Positions 10,415 to 22,182 of a stretch of DNA of 64,000 bases are shown here, piece by piece. The stretch is from NCBI GenBank assembly GCA_032191485.1, contig JAVDOI010000011.1, positions 22,480,887 to 22,544,886 of the forward strand. Direction: 5' to 3'. Every line of letters begins with the position of its first letter. Position 1 is the first letter of the stretch. This stretch comes from Leptoclinus maculatus. Its lineage: Eukaryota; Chordata; Actinopteri; Perciformes; Stichaeidae. The notes beneath the pieces were generated by a model that was not told the origin of the DNA, searched no databases, and worked only from the letters and a program-made list of their open reading frames with translations. Both the position numbers and the translations under genes were made by a program.

Positions 10415-11863
10415 TTAAAGATGTTGACAGTGGGCTTCATGGGCTTCATGGGCTGCTTTGAATCTCTGCAGCGTCTGCTTAGCCTCCCTCTCCTTTCTTC
10501 CAAATTCAGCTGTGATCTTCACCTGGGTATGGTAAAGTTCACAGGCTTTTTTGTTCTGGTCTAAGAAGGAAGACTTCTTCTCTTGCCACAGTAGATGTCT
10601 ATTCTTCAGCTCCAGCTCAGCCTCATCAAGAGCTGCCTTGAGCTTACTGTTGACATCTAATAGTTCGACAATTCTAGCCTGACAGAGGTTCTTAGATATC
10701 TCCAACTCAGACTTGGTGGTAGTTTTAGTCTCCAGCAGGTCCTGTGTTTCTTTGAGAGCTGCTGCGATCCTGTTTGTCTCCGCTCTCTGCTCCTCCAGCT
10801 GGCCTTCATGGGCTGCCTGCAATCTCTGCAGCGTCTGCTTAGCCTTACGAAGAGCTGCCCTGAGCTTATTTTTGACATCTAACAGTTCATCAAGTCTCCA
10901 ACAGAGGTTCTCAGATGTCTCCATTGCCTCCTCGGTGGTAGTTTCAGCCTGTTTTTGGTTGTACTGCTCAGTCTCCAGCAGGTCCTGTGTTTCTTCAAGA
11001 GCTGCTGCGATCCTGTTTGTCTCCGCTCTCTGTTCATCCATCTGGGCTTGATATAAAGCCTGGGCTTTTTCCAGAGTCTGCTTGGCTGCTTCCTGCTCTT
11101 GTGCTCGAACGAAAGCAATGACCTCCACCTGGGAGTGAAAGTGGTCAGAGTCTTTTGGCTGGTCTGGTGAGAGGGAAGGCTTCTTGATTTGCCATTGTAG
11201 ACTTAAAGTCTTCAGCTTCTGCTTGGCCTTCTTAAGAGCCTCCTTGTGACGCTCAGTCTCCAGCAGGTCCTGTGTTTCCTTCAGAGCTGCTGCGATCCTG
11301 TTTGTCTCCGCTCTCTGTTCGTCCATCTGGGCTTGATGTAAAGCCTGAGCTTTTTCCAGAGTCTGCTTTGCAGCTTCTTGCTCTTGTGCTCGAACGAAAG
11401 ATATCTCCATCGCCCCCTCGGTGGTAGATTTTGGCTGAACATGACGCTCGGTCTCCAGCAGGTCCTGTGTTTTTTTCAGAGCTGCTGCGATCCTGTTTGT
11501 CTCCGCTCTCTGTTCGTCCATCTGGGCTTGATGGATAGCCTGGGCTTTTTCCAGAGTCTGCATTGCTGCTTCCTCCTCTTGTGCTTGAAAGGATGCGATG
11601 AGCTGTACCTGGGATTTCGTGGTTTTGTTTTTTTCATGGAGAACATCTAGAAAATGTTGCAGACAGTCTTCATCAATTTCTAGGAGGACTCTCCCCTCAG
11701 TTGTTGTTTGGGTGAGCCTCGCCACGCTATCCAACAGTTCACATCGTACTTGTTCCTCCAGTGAACTTAGGTAAAAATTCATTGGAGGTTCAACCTCTTT
11801 GGAATTTAATTCCATCTCCTCCAGCGCTTTTTTGGGGGTTTTTCTGCTCAGTGAGCTTGCCAT
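10415..11863 (-). CDS. Coiled-coil protein with internal repeats (482 aa), single exon
   Basis: A 482-residue minus-strand frame. I start it at the ATG at 11861-11863, which has G at -3 and G at +4; the frame can be extended 24 codons upstream but only to a TTG. Residues 1-90 are non-repetitive (MASSLSRKTPKKALEEMELN...). From about 95 onward it is highly charged heptad-like sequence rich in E, Q, K, A and L. A unit of about 45 residues with the core QRAETNRIAAALKETQDLLE occurs near 95-141, 160-206, 255-300 and 341-379; a truncated unit ends the protein (about 461-482). Linkers carry a second module (ELLDVKNKLRAALRKAKQTL near 326-345, a variant near 399-422). This predicts a long alpha-helical coiled coil, probably cytoplasmic (no signal peptide or membrane segment). 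Function and family are unknown to me; similarity to myosin-tail or golgin-like proteins would be expected from composition alone. Intronless, so it could be a retrogene or a lineage-specific gene. No frameshift or stop interrupts it. Confidence 0.7.
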   Translation of the reverse strand: MASSLSRKTPKKALEEMELNSKEVEPPMNFYLSSLEEQVRCELLDSVARLTQTTTEGRVLLEIDEDCLQHFLDVLHEKNKTTKSQVQLIASFQAQEEEAAMQTLEKAQAIHQAQMDEQRAETNRIAAALKKTQDLLETERHVQPKSTTEGAMEISFVRAQEQEAAKQTLEKAQALHQAQMDEQRAETNRIAAALKETQDLLETERHKEALKKAKQKLKTLSLQWQIKKPSLSPDQPKDSDHFHSQVEVIAFVRAQEQEAAKQTLEKAQALYQAQMDEQRAETNRIAAALEETQDLLETEQYNQKQAETTTEEAMETSENLCWRLDELLDVKNKLRAALRKAKQTLQRLQAAHEGQLEEQRAETNRIAAALKETQDLLETKTTTKSELEISKNLCQARIVELLDVNSKLKAALDEAELELKNRHLLWQEKKSSFLDQNKKACELYHTQVKITAEFGRKEREAKQTLQRFKAAHEAHEAHCQHL

Positions 11864-11864
11864 T

Positions 11865-11970
11865 GCAATTGTCAAATGTGTTTCTGAACAAATTTGATGT
11901 GTGCTTTGAAATACTGTGTGAGTTTTCCAATGCAATTCTCAAATGTGTCTCTGAAGCAACTTGATATCTG
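11865..11970. repeat. 39-bp direct duplication just upstream of the coiled-coil ATG
   Basis: 11865-11903 and 11932-11970 are about 80% identical. They fall in the probable 5' UTR or promoter of the coiled-coil gene. The first copy abuts the start codon context. Confidence 0.6.
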
Positions 11971-12795
11971 TATGAAATGTCTGAGGAAAGGCACAGGCAT
12001 GTAAACTAAATTAATTCCGGAACTTCGTCATAACGGCAAAGAATCCGTGATGTCATCATGACACCATTCTATCCATGGAGTCCTTGATGGCATCGTTACT
12101 ATGGATACGAGATTGAATGTTTATCTTTGAATTTATGAATGTAATGATTTCTGATGATCCTTAAAATATGGCAAAGAAATGAAACTATATGTAACCATAT
12201 ATATATATAAAAATATAAATCCTCTTAAAATACTGATATAAATGATTGTGTAATGTTTTCAGTTGATTCAATGTAGTGGGGCAGATAGTAGATTAATCGT
12301 GCAAATTAATCTACTAGCATGAAATTTGGTGGTTGTTCTCCAGAGGTATCTGGTCAAACCTGCCTGATTGGCCATTCAAAAATCCAAGATGGCGGCTATT
12401 TTTCAAAATGGCCACCAATTGGGCCTCCCGAAAATTAGTTTTCTTAATAAAACTTTGTATTTCCCCGATTTGAATGATCTTGGTGTCTATTTGTAGGTAA
12501 TAAAAGATGCTTTAATAATTACCCACAACTATAACACTAAAATAATGAATGTGCTGATGTAATTGGACATTTATTGGAAAAATTAACGAATATAAGTAAA
12601 TTAATAATTCAACTCTTTTATTAAAATAATTTCCTTCAACTATGTTCAAATTGAACATTACAAGAATATATCAAACTGGACAAAACAAAGTGTATGGCAC
12701 TGGACACTTAATTCATCTAACAATAATACATTTGATATGGAAAAGCAGGAAAATATTCTGTGATTTTTCCAAACAAATTGCTCCAGGTCCCACAA
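11971..12795. other. Gene-free stretch with a short perfect hairpin
   Basis: AT-rich. AGTAGATTAA at 12287-12296 pairs with TTAATCTACT at 12306-12315 across a 9-nt loop. 'caagatggcggc' at about 12387 is a word common in fish repeats. No gene recognised. Confidence 0.5.
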
Positions 12796-12865
12796 TGTTT
12801 ACTCTTTATACACCATTTTTGGCCAAAAAGCTTGGAAATGTTGTGCTGTCGCACACAGATGTCTA

Positions 12866-13745
12866 TGGAATCCAACAGACTTACACATTTGGCTCAAAGA
12901 ACCGCAGAGCAACATGAACGCCAACCAACTGCTCCATTAGACTCCATGTTATATCTGACCACTCATTTCTCAAAGAAAGCAGACGGTACCAGTTTTGTAT
13001 ATTGCTCTGGATCTCACATTTTTAACACCACACACATAAAAACCACATTACCGCGTTCAGGAGAGTCTTATCTTTCTCACGATATCCATATTTTGGCACT
13101 CAGACTCCTGCTTTTTGTTAAAAGGAGGAAGGGGTTTTGTTCAAAATCACTGATGACTGCAATGTCTGCCTCTAACACCAGGTGCGTCCTCACAATGGCA
13201 ACCAGTTACACACACGCACGCTCTCTGTCTGTCTCTACACACACACATGACTTGGAGATATTCAGTCAAAGGCATTGTTAGACCTCATGTATGTCTGTCT
13301 GGCTGTCTCACTCACTCACTCTGTCTCTCTCTTTCTGTCTCTCTTCTCTCTTTCTGTCTGTCTCTCTCTCTCTCTCTGTCTCTCTCTATCATACAGTCAT
13401 TCAGGTCTTAGATATTTTTAGAGGACTTTTCCCCTTTCACCCCCCCCCCCATTTCAAAATAAAAGCCCCACAGAATTAATTCTAACTGTAATGCTTGTGA
13501 TGAAGCCTGTCATTTTAGTGTCAAACATTATGATTCTGTCTCCTCTCACCCACCCAGTCCCACCCTTTCAAAATGAAAGCCACACAAATACAAGATTCAA
13601 TCCAAGTGTATGAATCTAAAATGCAGAAAAGCGAGAAGTAATATCTCAATTTAATCTCAACGATACTACCGGTAATATCGGCGTGTAGCCTATATATGTA
13701 TTGCAACGTCTTCAGCCAGTAGAAGCCACACTGTCAAAATTTCTT
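12866..13745. repeat. Dispersed repeat family D, copy 2
   Basis: Second copy of the family described at 7195-8345, same orientation, about 5.4 kb away. It contains a TCTG/TC-rich microsatellite (13290-13390) and an 11-base C run near 13441. Long open frames here come from low-complexity sequence. Confidence 0.7.
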
Positions 13746-14115
13746 GCGAAATGTTCTAGTTATCCAATACTATCTAAAGACCTGGAAATCTAAACGTGGG
13801 GCTCAAGCACGTTAAACGCAAAAGTTTTATCAAATCCTGAGTTGCTTTCTGTGAGGAGATAAAAAGATTCTCTCCACAAAATATGACAATATATGATTAA
13901 TGCTTTGGGTATCCGTCAGTCTGGGTTTGGCCTCGAAGGCATACCCATACAGCCACAGAACATTTGGAACAGTGTTCAGTCATGCTGAAATGATACACGG
14001 CGCTGTGCTTGTATATCTGCATGTGTGCAGATATATGGTGCCCAACCACAGTTAACCATCCTGTACCTTTTTTTCTTGCACTTCTGCTCATACGTACAGG
14101 TGTCAACAGTATGCA

Positions 14116-14118
<3 letters not shown>

Positions 14119-14172
<54 letters not shown>

Positions 14173-14174
14173 TG
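14119..14174. repeat. (GT)n microsatellite
   Basis: Nearly perfect GT dinucleotide tract, about 56 bp, with one GG interruption near the end. Cys/Val-repeat frames across it are artefacts. Confidence 0.95.
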
Positions 14175-14284
14175 CTAGCTTTTTGCTTGTGGTCTCGTGC
14201 ATTTGTGTGCGGGCGAGGTGATGGAAGAGAGAGAGGACAAGCAACGGTGTGAATAAGCCCTCTGTGTCACTTCAACTAAACAGT

Positions 14285-14640
14285 CAAAAAACTCTGTGCA
14301 GACTAACAAAGTTAACTTGGACGGGAGATGAGACGAGGGGACAAGACGAGGGGGGGCATGGGGGGGGGGGGGGGGGGGTAAAGTGACAGGGCAGTGGGGA
14401 GGACAAAAGTGGCAGTGGGGAGGACAAAAGTGCAGAGGAGACGTCAGGAAAGAAGGGTTGAAAAGTTGAACAGGGATGGGTTGAGGAGACGATTGGGGAG
14501 GAAGGGGGTTTACCAGAGAGGAGGAGCAAGGAGGAAGGAGACCAGAAGAGGGATTGAGGACAAGAGTGAGGAAGAGAGATGAGGAGAAAAAGGTGGGTGG
14601 AGGAGACAACATACAAAGGACAAGGCAGGAGGTGTCACAA
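14285..14640. repeat. Purine-rich (GA) tract with a 19-base G run
   Basis: The plus strand is almost entirely A and G for about 350 bp. A G run spans 14360-14378, and 'gcagtggggaggacaaaagtg' is repeated twice near 14390-14432. Such mirror-like polypurine DNA can form triplex or G-quadruplex structures. Proline/serine-rich frames on the other strand are shadows. Confidence 0.8.
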
Positions 14641-14679
14641 TGCAGAGTTTTGCTTGTGTCAGGCTGAGTGTAAGCACAC

Positions 14680-14840
14680 TGTGTGTGTGTGTGTGTGTGC
14701 GTGAGGAGGGGAAAGGTTGACAGGCTTATGATGTCATCAAGTGACATTTAGTTGACGGGGGCCACGCAACAGATGGGGTTGAGATTGAACGTGCATGTTT
14801 GTGTGTCTGCATCTTTGCCTTCGTGTGTGTGTGTGTGTGC
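14680..14840. repeat. Two short (TG)n tracts
   Basis: TG repeats at 14680-14699 and 14823-14839 in otherwise unique DNA. Confidence 0.85.
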
Positions 14841-16900
14841 GCGTGTCGAGCGCAGGGACACCTTTGGTTTCAGAAGTGATGCGACGTTAATTGGTCCAAA
14901 AGGTCACCAGGTTCAATGTTCCGCGTTCATCATCTGGGCAGCATCACGTCTGCTCCTGATCGTGGTCAAAGGTTTCCGGTACACTGGCCTTTCAAATAAG
15001 TGGACTCCTCTTCTTCTTCTTTTAGGAGTCAACCCTTTTTGGAGTTTCTTCTTCATACATGTACATGAATTAGGGGTTCGAAGGACACGGGGAGAGAAGG
15101 GGAAGACCACGATGTGTTCTGTTTCAGGGAAGGACAAGGGCCTCCCTCGTGAGACTGTTGGTGGTTACAAGGATGAAGCATTTACTCAAGCACTTAATAA
15201 GTCATTTTGATGTTATATTTCAATTTTTCTTCTACTTACACGTGACAAAATATCAGTGGGTCCTTTTTTATTCTACCACATTTATCTGTCAGCTTAATTG
15301 TGCATTTTGGTGATGATTTATATCCCTGGCAAAGGCACCAATTCATGCATGAAAAGTATAAAATAAAAATGTTTTACCTTTAAAAAGTATGCTTTTGGTT
15401 ATGAAAGAGTTCTATTTCTCTCACGAAAAATTACAACGAGCTATTCTGCCGAATTACTTTTGGTAATTTTCAGTGATATTTCCGAAACTCACTCAGGTAA
15501 AATTGAATGCAGGATATTTACTTGTTGTGCTTAGATTTTAATACTGGCAGCCAACTTTGACCTAAAAGTTCTTCCACTCGAGTGTGTGGTTGCTCTCCCC
15601 CTTTGATCAAATGCAGTTATCTTTTCTTTGTCACTTTTTGTGGGGGTCAGGGAAAGAGCAGGCAACGCTGTCATCGTTCAGACTCTAATGTTAGCATTTG
15701 TAGGTTGAAAACCTAGAGGCCACTAAGTTCTTGCATTCCAAAAAGTCTTACAACATTGGATCAAAAAACCTAAAAAGCATAAGAAACATCACCTCACAGA
15801 CTTTTCCAGTGAATTCTTTACTTTTGTCCGTGACAAATTCTTCATCAACTATAAGTGCAAAGTTCCCTTTCCTGTGGTTTGAAAGAAACTTCTATAGGAT
15901 TTGTTTGCGGAACACGTAAGCACTTTTATTTGATTGTGTTTATATTTAGCCATCTCAATATATGGAACCACAGGTATGGAGACATAAAGCCTGGAAAAAA
16001 ATGACTGTGAGATGTTGAAAGCGAATGAATCACTTTACACGGTGCTGTTACAGTACAGCGTCACACAAGGCACGCAGGGCAAAACAATCAAGTGCACCTC
16101 AAGTCATTAGCAAAGTCATTATGCTGTTAATTAACGGCAGTACACAGAACCTTCGAGGTGTCCTGCAGTGTTCAAGTAATAATGTGGTTTGTGTTGTGTT
16201 GAGTGAATTAGATGCCGTATACCAAAACAATATGGGTTTAATCATTTTAATAGATGTCAAAAAATGCAGTTTCTCAAAAATGTCTCCAGAGCGATGTAGC
16301 AAAGGCCAAAGGCATCGTTCTTTGGCCTTAAGCTTGTAAACCGCTCTTACCCCAGCCAGCATTGTTAACACACATTTCCATATGCTTCTCAAACAATCGC
16401 TACAGATCGCCAGATGACATCATACACACATATTCATATTTATGGTGGTTTAAAGGCAGGGTTGGCAGTCTTCTTCTGAAATTCTCATTAGATCCTGACA
16501 GCAATCAATGAATCAAATGCTCTGACAAATAGGAAGAGGAATTGTATCTGTTGTAGGACTGTAACAAGCCAGTCCAATCATTTAATTCGGCCTGAATGTA
16601 TTGACTGGACGGACTACCTGCCTGTCTGCTAGTGTAACATAGTTGAAAAGGTTCAGGTTAAATCTTGCTAAATGGGAAAACTATTTGTACCTGCACTGAA
16701 TAGTAGACGCAATGGATTATGGGTAATCCTCAAAGCAACGGAGGATTCGCTACTAGGTAACGTGTCTGTGGACAATTTAATGCATTTGCACAGTAACTTC
16801 CTGGTTTAACTTTGACCTTCTGTCCTGCACCATAGTTCTAGTGATATTTTAATTTTAATGCAAAACTGGCCAAGAAACATTCATTTTATTTAACACTTAA
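14841..16900. other. No recognised gene
   Basis: About 2 kb of AT-rich DNA without a recognised gene or clear repeat. A plus-strand frame at 14752-15210 and overlapping frames near 16025-16390 show no motif I can identify. Confidence 0.45.
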
Positions 16901-16954
16901 AGGGATAGTTTGGCTGTTTTGAAGTGGGATTGTACTTGGTAATTAGTAAATGGT

Positions 16955-17150
16955 AGTAAATGGACTTGTACAGGGGCTACCATGGCAGGGGCTACCATGG
17001 AAGGTGCCACCTGTCCACCAGGACTCATTCATACCCATTCATACACTGCAGGAGCAATTTGGGGTAAAGTGTCTTGCCCAGGGATACATCGACATGGGGA
17101 TCGAACCGTCGATCCTCTGATTGAAGGATGACCTGCTCTACCACAATGTC
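16955..17150 (-). mobile_element. tRNA-derived SINE
   Basis: On the minus strand the head carries a perfect polymerase III A box (TGGTAGAGCAG, 17133-17143) and a perfect B box (GGTTCGATCCC, 17097-17107), 25 bp apart as in tRNA genes. It is followed by 'cctgggcaagacactttaccc', a body segment common in fish SINEs. No tRNA fold could be drawn around it, so it is a retroposon, not a tRNA gene. 'aggggctaccatgg' is duplicated at 16972-17000. Confidence 0.75.
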
Positions 17151-18780
17151 CGTAGTCAGTTACCTACAGTTGATGGCTGGGAAGCTAAGCAATGCACTGC
17201 TGTGGATGCAGGCAGTAGCATAATGTATTTTAGCCACCTAAGGGAAAAAAAATCAATATCAGTTTCAAGTGTAGCACACAAGTTCCTTCAGCTCAACACA
17301 ATAAATCTGGAAGACAATGATACAGTGCAAACACATTCTCTCATTTGAAGGAATAAACTACAGGCCAGTGAAATATTTATCACATTTAGTGTGATGTGAG
17401 GCAAAGAATTCATGAGCTATTTTCAGATTTTCATGCCTTTGGTTTCAGTTATCACCGGAGGCCCAGATTTATGAATATATAGTACTACATTGTGTATACT
17501 TACAAGCGGGACAACTTGAGTGCTTGTCCTCAAATGTGGGTCTTTTTTGACTCACTGAAGTGTAATTTATTCATTAGTTACTTTCTTAAAAAATCTATTT
17601 TCTCACAAAGGACGAAAAAGGTTCAAAATATGCCGGCACGTTCCGCACAGAAAAATGTCAGACAATACATACTCTGCCTCTCTCCCATATACTACCTACC
17701 ATATTCAACGTCTTTGGGGTATTCAAAAATAAATTCCGTCCTCTGTCCCAGTACTTCTGCTGGCTGTGAGGAGGAGACAGCTCAATGGTTTGGAAACAGT
17801 CTAAAATGATCCCCCAGGGTGATTGGAGAATAAAATACTGGAAAGTACTGTATTGTAGGCTACAGGGGGGGGGGGGGGGGGGGATTTTGAAATGCACAGA
17901 GCGGCAGTTTTATTAGAATAACTGTAATAAAAAGTCTCTCTGAAAATAAACGTGTTTCACAGTGGAACACATAATAAAACTGTACATTACAGCCCTCCAC
18001 TCATCCATTTCTGTCTGTTTTATTTTGAAAAAGCTACCACGCACCGACTGCAGATACGTTATCTTTTCGGAAAGATATAATATATATAATTGACATTTCC
18101 CTTCAGTATTTCAGAGATGAATAAAATGTTTGGTGAAGGTCTCCAGTGTTCAAAGTTTTGAAATATCAATCCGACGATCATACTTTTGACAAAGATGGAC
18201 CTGTTTGCTTGGCATTCATAATTGCTTGAATACATACCCAAACAGCCCAGCACCGAATGCATTGTTGTGTTAATACCGCTTACCGAAAGCAAAAAAATAG
18301 ATCCAGAAAGGATCGTTGATATGGTGACCAGCAGTTTAATGCACCTTTACGGTTACAGTGGAACTATGTTCATTGTGTCCCGCTGTACAATTTGAATGGA
18401 TCCCCAGCCAGCCGAGAAACAAGCATTTTCCTCGGGGTGCTATGATTATAATTATTAGTGTAAGTACGGGCTCAATATATACAGAGCTTGAGTGTTTGCA
18501 ACAGCCACTGTACAAGCTTTCATCAGCTACTGTATGTACTGTATATGAAATCATACATTTGTCAATGAATTTATATATATATAGATAGATAGATAAATAT
18601 AAATGTATATCTACATGTAGTGTATTACCTACATATCTAATTGTTAGATAAAATGAATGTTCCTTGGCCAGTTGAGAAGTTGTGGAGATACACAGTATTA
18701 TGCAATTCTTATGTTGCTGCAGATTTATTTAAATTGTTTAAACATGCATGAACTGATTTTTTTCAGGCCTCTCAGAAACA
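17151..18780. other. No recognised gene; one G run
   Basis: AT-rich DNA with a 19-base G run at 17865-17883 and short TATA/GATA runs near 18575-18600. No gene recognised. Confidence 0.45.
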
Positions 18781-18789
18781 AGCTGTAAG

Positions 18790-19345
18790 CACTACACTTA
18801 CATCCACCCATCCATTATTTTTAACCGCTTGTCCTTATCACGGTTCAGCAAAAAGGCAACAGGGAATGGATCCAAATGCTAGATAGACACGTGGAGCAGA
18901 AGGATGATAAACAGTGATTTTGATAAAGAAATCTCCAAAACAAAACTTACAAAGCAGATGAGTCCAAAAATGAGAAACTGAAAATCCAACAGGTAGAAAG
19001 ACCCAAAACTGGACCAAGAAAATCATACATGAGCACTAGGGATATTTACAGGAACATAGCAGACGAACTGGAGCCGATCCCAGCTGACATTGGGCAAAGT
19101 CAGGATACACCCCGGACAGGTCGCCAGACTATCGCAGGGCTGACACGTACACACAACCATTCACGCTTACATGAGAGTCTTCAGTTAACCTAAGCTGCAT
19201 GTCTTTGGACTGTGGGAGGAAGCCGGAGAACCCGGAGGGAACCCACGCTGACACAGGGAGAACAAAACTCCACACAGAAGGCCCGTTTAGCCCGGGAATC
19301 GAACCCACTGCTGTGAGGCAACGGTGCTAGCCACCACATGCTACC
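18790..19345. mobile_element. Interspersed retroposon tail repeat, interrupted
   Basis: 19066-19345 carries a block very common in fish genomes ('gcatgtctttggactgtggg', 'aacccacgctgacacaggga', 'gaatcgaacccactgctgtg'). Its 5' part ('catccattatttttaaccgc' at 18809-18832) is separated from it by about 220 bp of unrelated DNA (18845-19065), so the copy seems split by an insertion. Clade not assigned. Confidence 0.6.
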
Positions 19346-19439
19346 ACATGCTATATGACCAGCACATTCTTTACTGTGGCTTGGTGGGTAGAGTCTGTTC
19401 ATCGGTCAAATTAAGTAAAAATTAAAACAAAAAATCAGA

Positions 19440-19905
19440 ATTCTCATTCCTTGGCCCCCGACACCCTCTGCTTGATCTTTGCCAGGACTCTCTGCTCTCT
19501 CTGTTTGTCTTGATTACAAGATCAGGTGTGCGGGCATCATGGCAACCTGCTAATCATCAATCAGCTTGGCTCTACTCAGCTACTCAGTTTTGATTCTCTT
19601 GTTCGTTAAAGTGCACGTTTTGCTAATTCTTGTTTCTTGTGCCTGCCGTCGTCTCTTCTCCTGCCTCCATCCTGTTTAACCTGGATCACACTCTGGAAAT
19701 CAATTGTCTCTCTTCTGGGATTTTTAGACCCGCTCTGCCCGGCATCCCTGCTCGCTTCCCTGCCTCGCTCTGCTCAGTCCTCTGGCTCTAAGGATCAGTC
19801 TCTGCACTGCATTCACCAAGAGACTCTCTGCCCTTCTTTCAAATTAAGAATTGTAATTACAATTCCTTCTATCGCACCAGTTCTGTATTTGACTGCAAAT
19901 ACTGC
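19440..19905. other. Pyrimidine-rich stretch, possible retroelement UTR
   Basis: Plus strand rich in C and T, with 'cctgctcgcttccctgcctcg'-type sequence seen in untranslated parts of fish retroelements. No protein motif. The plus-strand frame here has no recognisable domain. Confidence 0.25.
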
Positions 19906-20302
19906 ATGAGAACATATCTGGTCGTGCTTGCTGGAAATGCTGATATAAAAGACAACATTAAGATGGCCAAAGATAAGCGGTGGCTACAAGTGGGGAGTGA
20001 CACCGTTGCTATCTATTTCAGCGGGGCAAATCACAGGGACTGCAATCTGAAGTGGGCAACTCAGGAGGGGACGTTTGCCTACCATCTGGTGGAACACAAC
20101 CGGAGCATTTGATCCATGGACTGTACTGCTTATTTGGAAATTCTACGATGACAGTTTTACATGTGCTAACATACTAAGCGTTGAAATAACTGTCCTCCAT
20201 CCTGATGAAAGTGTCTATGGTGCGTGCACAAGCATAGATGAGCATGAGGTACACTTCAGAGTTGCGGTTTGGGCGTTTGAAAATATGCTCACCCTACTGT
20301 AG
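19906..20302 (+). pseudogene. Degraded transposon-like ORF fragment, family uncertain
   Basis: A 68-codon frame from the ATG at 19906 includes FSGANHRDCNLKWATQEGTF. After the stop, the neighbouring frames continue in the same style (SMDCT, then FYDDSFTCANI), suggesting one longer protein broken by frameshifts. The Cys/His-rich spacing is reminiscent of N-terminal regions of fish DNA-transposon proteins, but I cannot name the family. It is not intact. Confidence 0.35.
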
Positions 20303-20380
20303 CTAGCTAGTGTAGGCTAACGAGTACCCTGTTGAAAAGTTGTAAACAGAGTCACTTTTTACGAAATATACTGTGAACCT

Positions 20381-20910
20381 ATAAAGTTAAAGAAGAAAGC
20401 TCATAAACGGCTGTATTTCTTAAGGAAACTTAAGAAGGCAAAATTACCGTGCCAAGCTATTGTCAACTTTTAACAGAGGAGCAATAGAACGCATCCTGAC
20501 TGCAAACATTACAAACTGGCATGGGATGTGCACGGCCCAGGAAAGCAGGGCTCTAGCACGGGTGATTAAAACTGCCCAGAACATCACCAGCACCCATCTA
20601 CTGAGCATCAGTGATATTGGTGAGAAGAGGTGCCTGCGAAGAACTAAAGAGATATTAAAAGACAAAACACACCCAGCCACAGCCTGTTCACCCTGCTGCT
20701 GTCTGGAAAGAGATACAGAAGTATCAGCTGCCGAACCACCAGACTTCAGAACAGCTTCTTTCCTCTGGCTGTGAGACTTCTGAACTCATCCTCCACCCTC
20801 CATATATAATGTATTTTCTGTTATTTTTGTGTTTTGTTGTGTAGCAATATCAATCTGCATTTCATTGTGCAACCCTGTTGAACATTCACAATAAATGTTG
20901 TAACCTTTTG
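20381..20910 (+). pseudogene. LINE reverse-transcriptase C-terminus and 3' UTR (CR1/L2-like)
   Basis: 5'-truncated non-LTR retrotransposon. RLYFLRKLKKAKL is read at about 20409-20447, then the frame shifts and continues as FNRGAIERILTANITNWHGM, and shifts again to give SGKRYRSISCRTTRLQNSFF near 20703-20763. These blocks match the C-terminal region of a LINE ORF2 that is abundant in fish. The 3' UTR ends with ACAATAAA near 20890. At least two frameshifts, so inactive. The same family recurs at 22183-22410 and 57222-57560. Confidence 0.65.
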
Positions 20911-21193
20911 TTACCTTTTGTAAAATAAGCGCATAAACCCCTTGCTGTAGGTAGTACTTTTGTTAGTCGGGCATGCTAACGTTTGCAGCTTCTGTTAGAA
21001 CAGATAAACACACTATTTATTACCTTCCTTACACTACACATGTTGATATGTATGACACCTGTTTCCTCAAAAGTCGTCTTTGTGGACACGAGGAGGTTAG
21101 ATTTCAGCAGAGCCTTCTCTGTACGAGGTCAAGAAATACAATCTGTCTTCTCTGGTGTTGTCCCAGTCATTCACAGGGAGAGAGATGTGAGGT

Positions 21194-21406
<213 letters not shown>

Positions 21407-22180
21407 AATGTATATTTTTCATTCTTTCTTTCAAAAAAAAAAGACGGCCTACAAAAATGTGTCCGCTCGCCTCGCTGTTACGGCCCGTGTGTGCACGTGT
21501 GTGATTAAAGAGACAGAGTGTGTGTCCGGCTGCACTGGAGCGCGTGTGCGAGGGGGTATGTGTGTGTGTGTGTGTCTGGTTGTGTCAGCCATCCTGTCAG
21601 TTGAAAAATCATGTGTAAGTCAGTGAAGGCTGCAAAGTCACTTCCCTAACACAAGGATCTGCAGGCCAGTCTTTTCAGCAGTGTCCCTCACTCTCTCGCT
21701 TTGTAGACGCGTCCGTCTCGCATGGTTGAATATGTCCCTGGTTTACAGTATAGGTCTCTTCTGCTCTCAGTGAGCTTTGTCCATATCTTCATAGCTGTTT
21801 TATTCCAACCGTAAACTGGGCGATTCAAGTAAGCTTTTAAACCAGCCTGGATAAATTCAAAAAGCTCCTCATAGCGTTGTAGCTAATCTTGACCAAATAT
21901 TTCATCTCTAAGTAAAGCAGGGAAGGTCTAATAATATTGTAAATATAATATCAACATGATGGAATCTTCTATGAAATATTATAAGATAAGACATATTTGA
22001 AATATACAGTAAGTTTACTAACACCTGCATAAACCAATATCTTGGACAGTCACATTGACTCAAATGACCGTGTAATATAAAACCGTTAGAGCAGAAACAA
22101 GAAGCTGATTTCAAAATGAAAGCTGAAACCTTGCATTTTAATTTTTTTTCAGACTTATTTTACATAGATAATAAAAAGAC
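21407..22180. other. No recognised gene
   Basis: A short TG run at 21558-21575; otherwise AT-rich DNA without recognised features. Confidence 0.45.
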
Positions 22181-22182
22181 TG

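Noticed and set aside
10713..11650. Frames antisense to or shifted from the coiled-coil gene
   Set aside because: Shadows created by the repetitive coding sequence; no ATG context or motif.
11864..11935. 24-codon upstream extension of the coiled-coil frame
   Set aside because: It begins at TTG, not ATG; the ATG at 11863 has a better context.
14175..14747. 190-codon Pro/Ser-rich minus frame
   Set aside because: It is the complement of a purine-rich simple tract and dinucleotide repeats.
17097..17143. Possible tRNA gene from A and B boxes
   Set aside because: No cloverleaf or acceptor stem around the boxes; downstream sequence is a SINE body.
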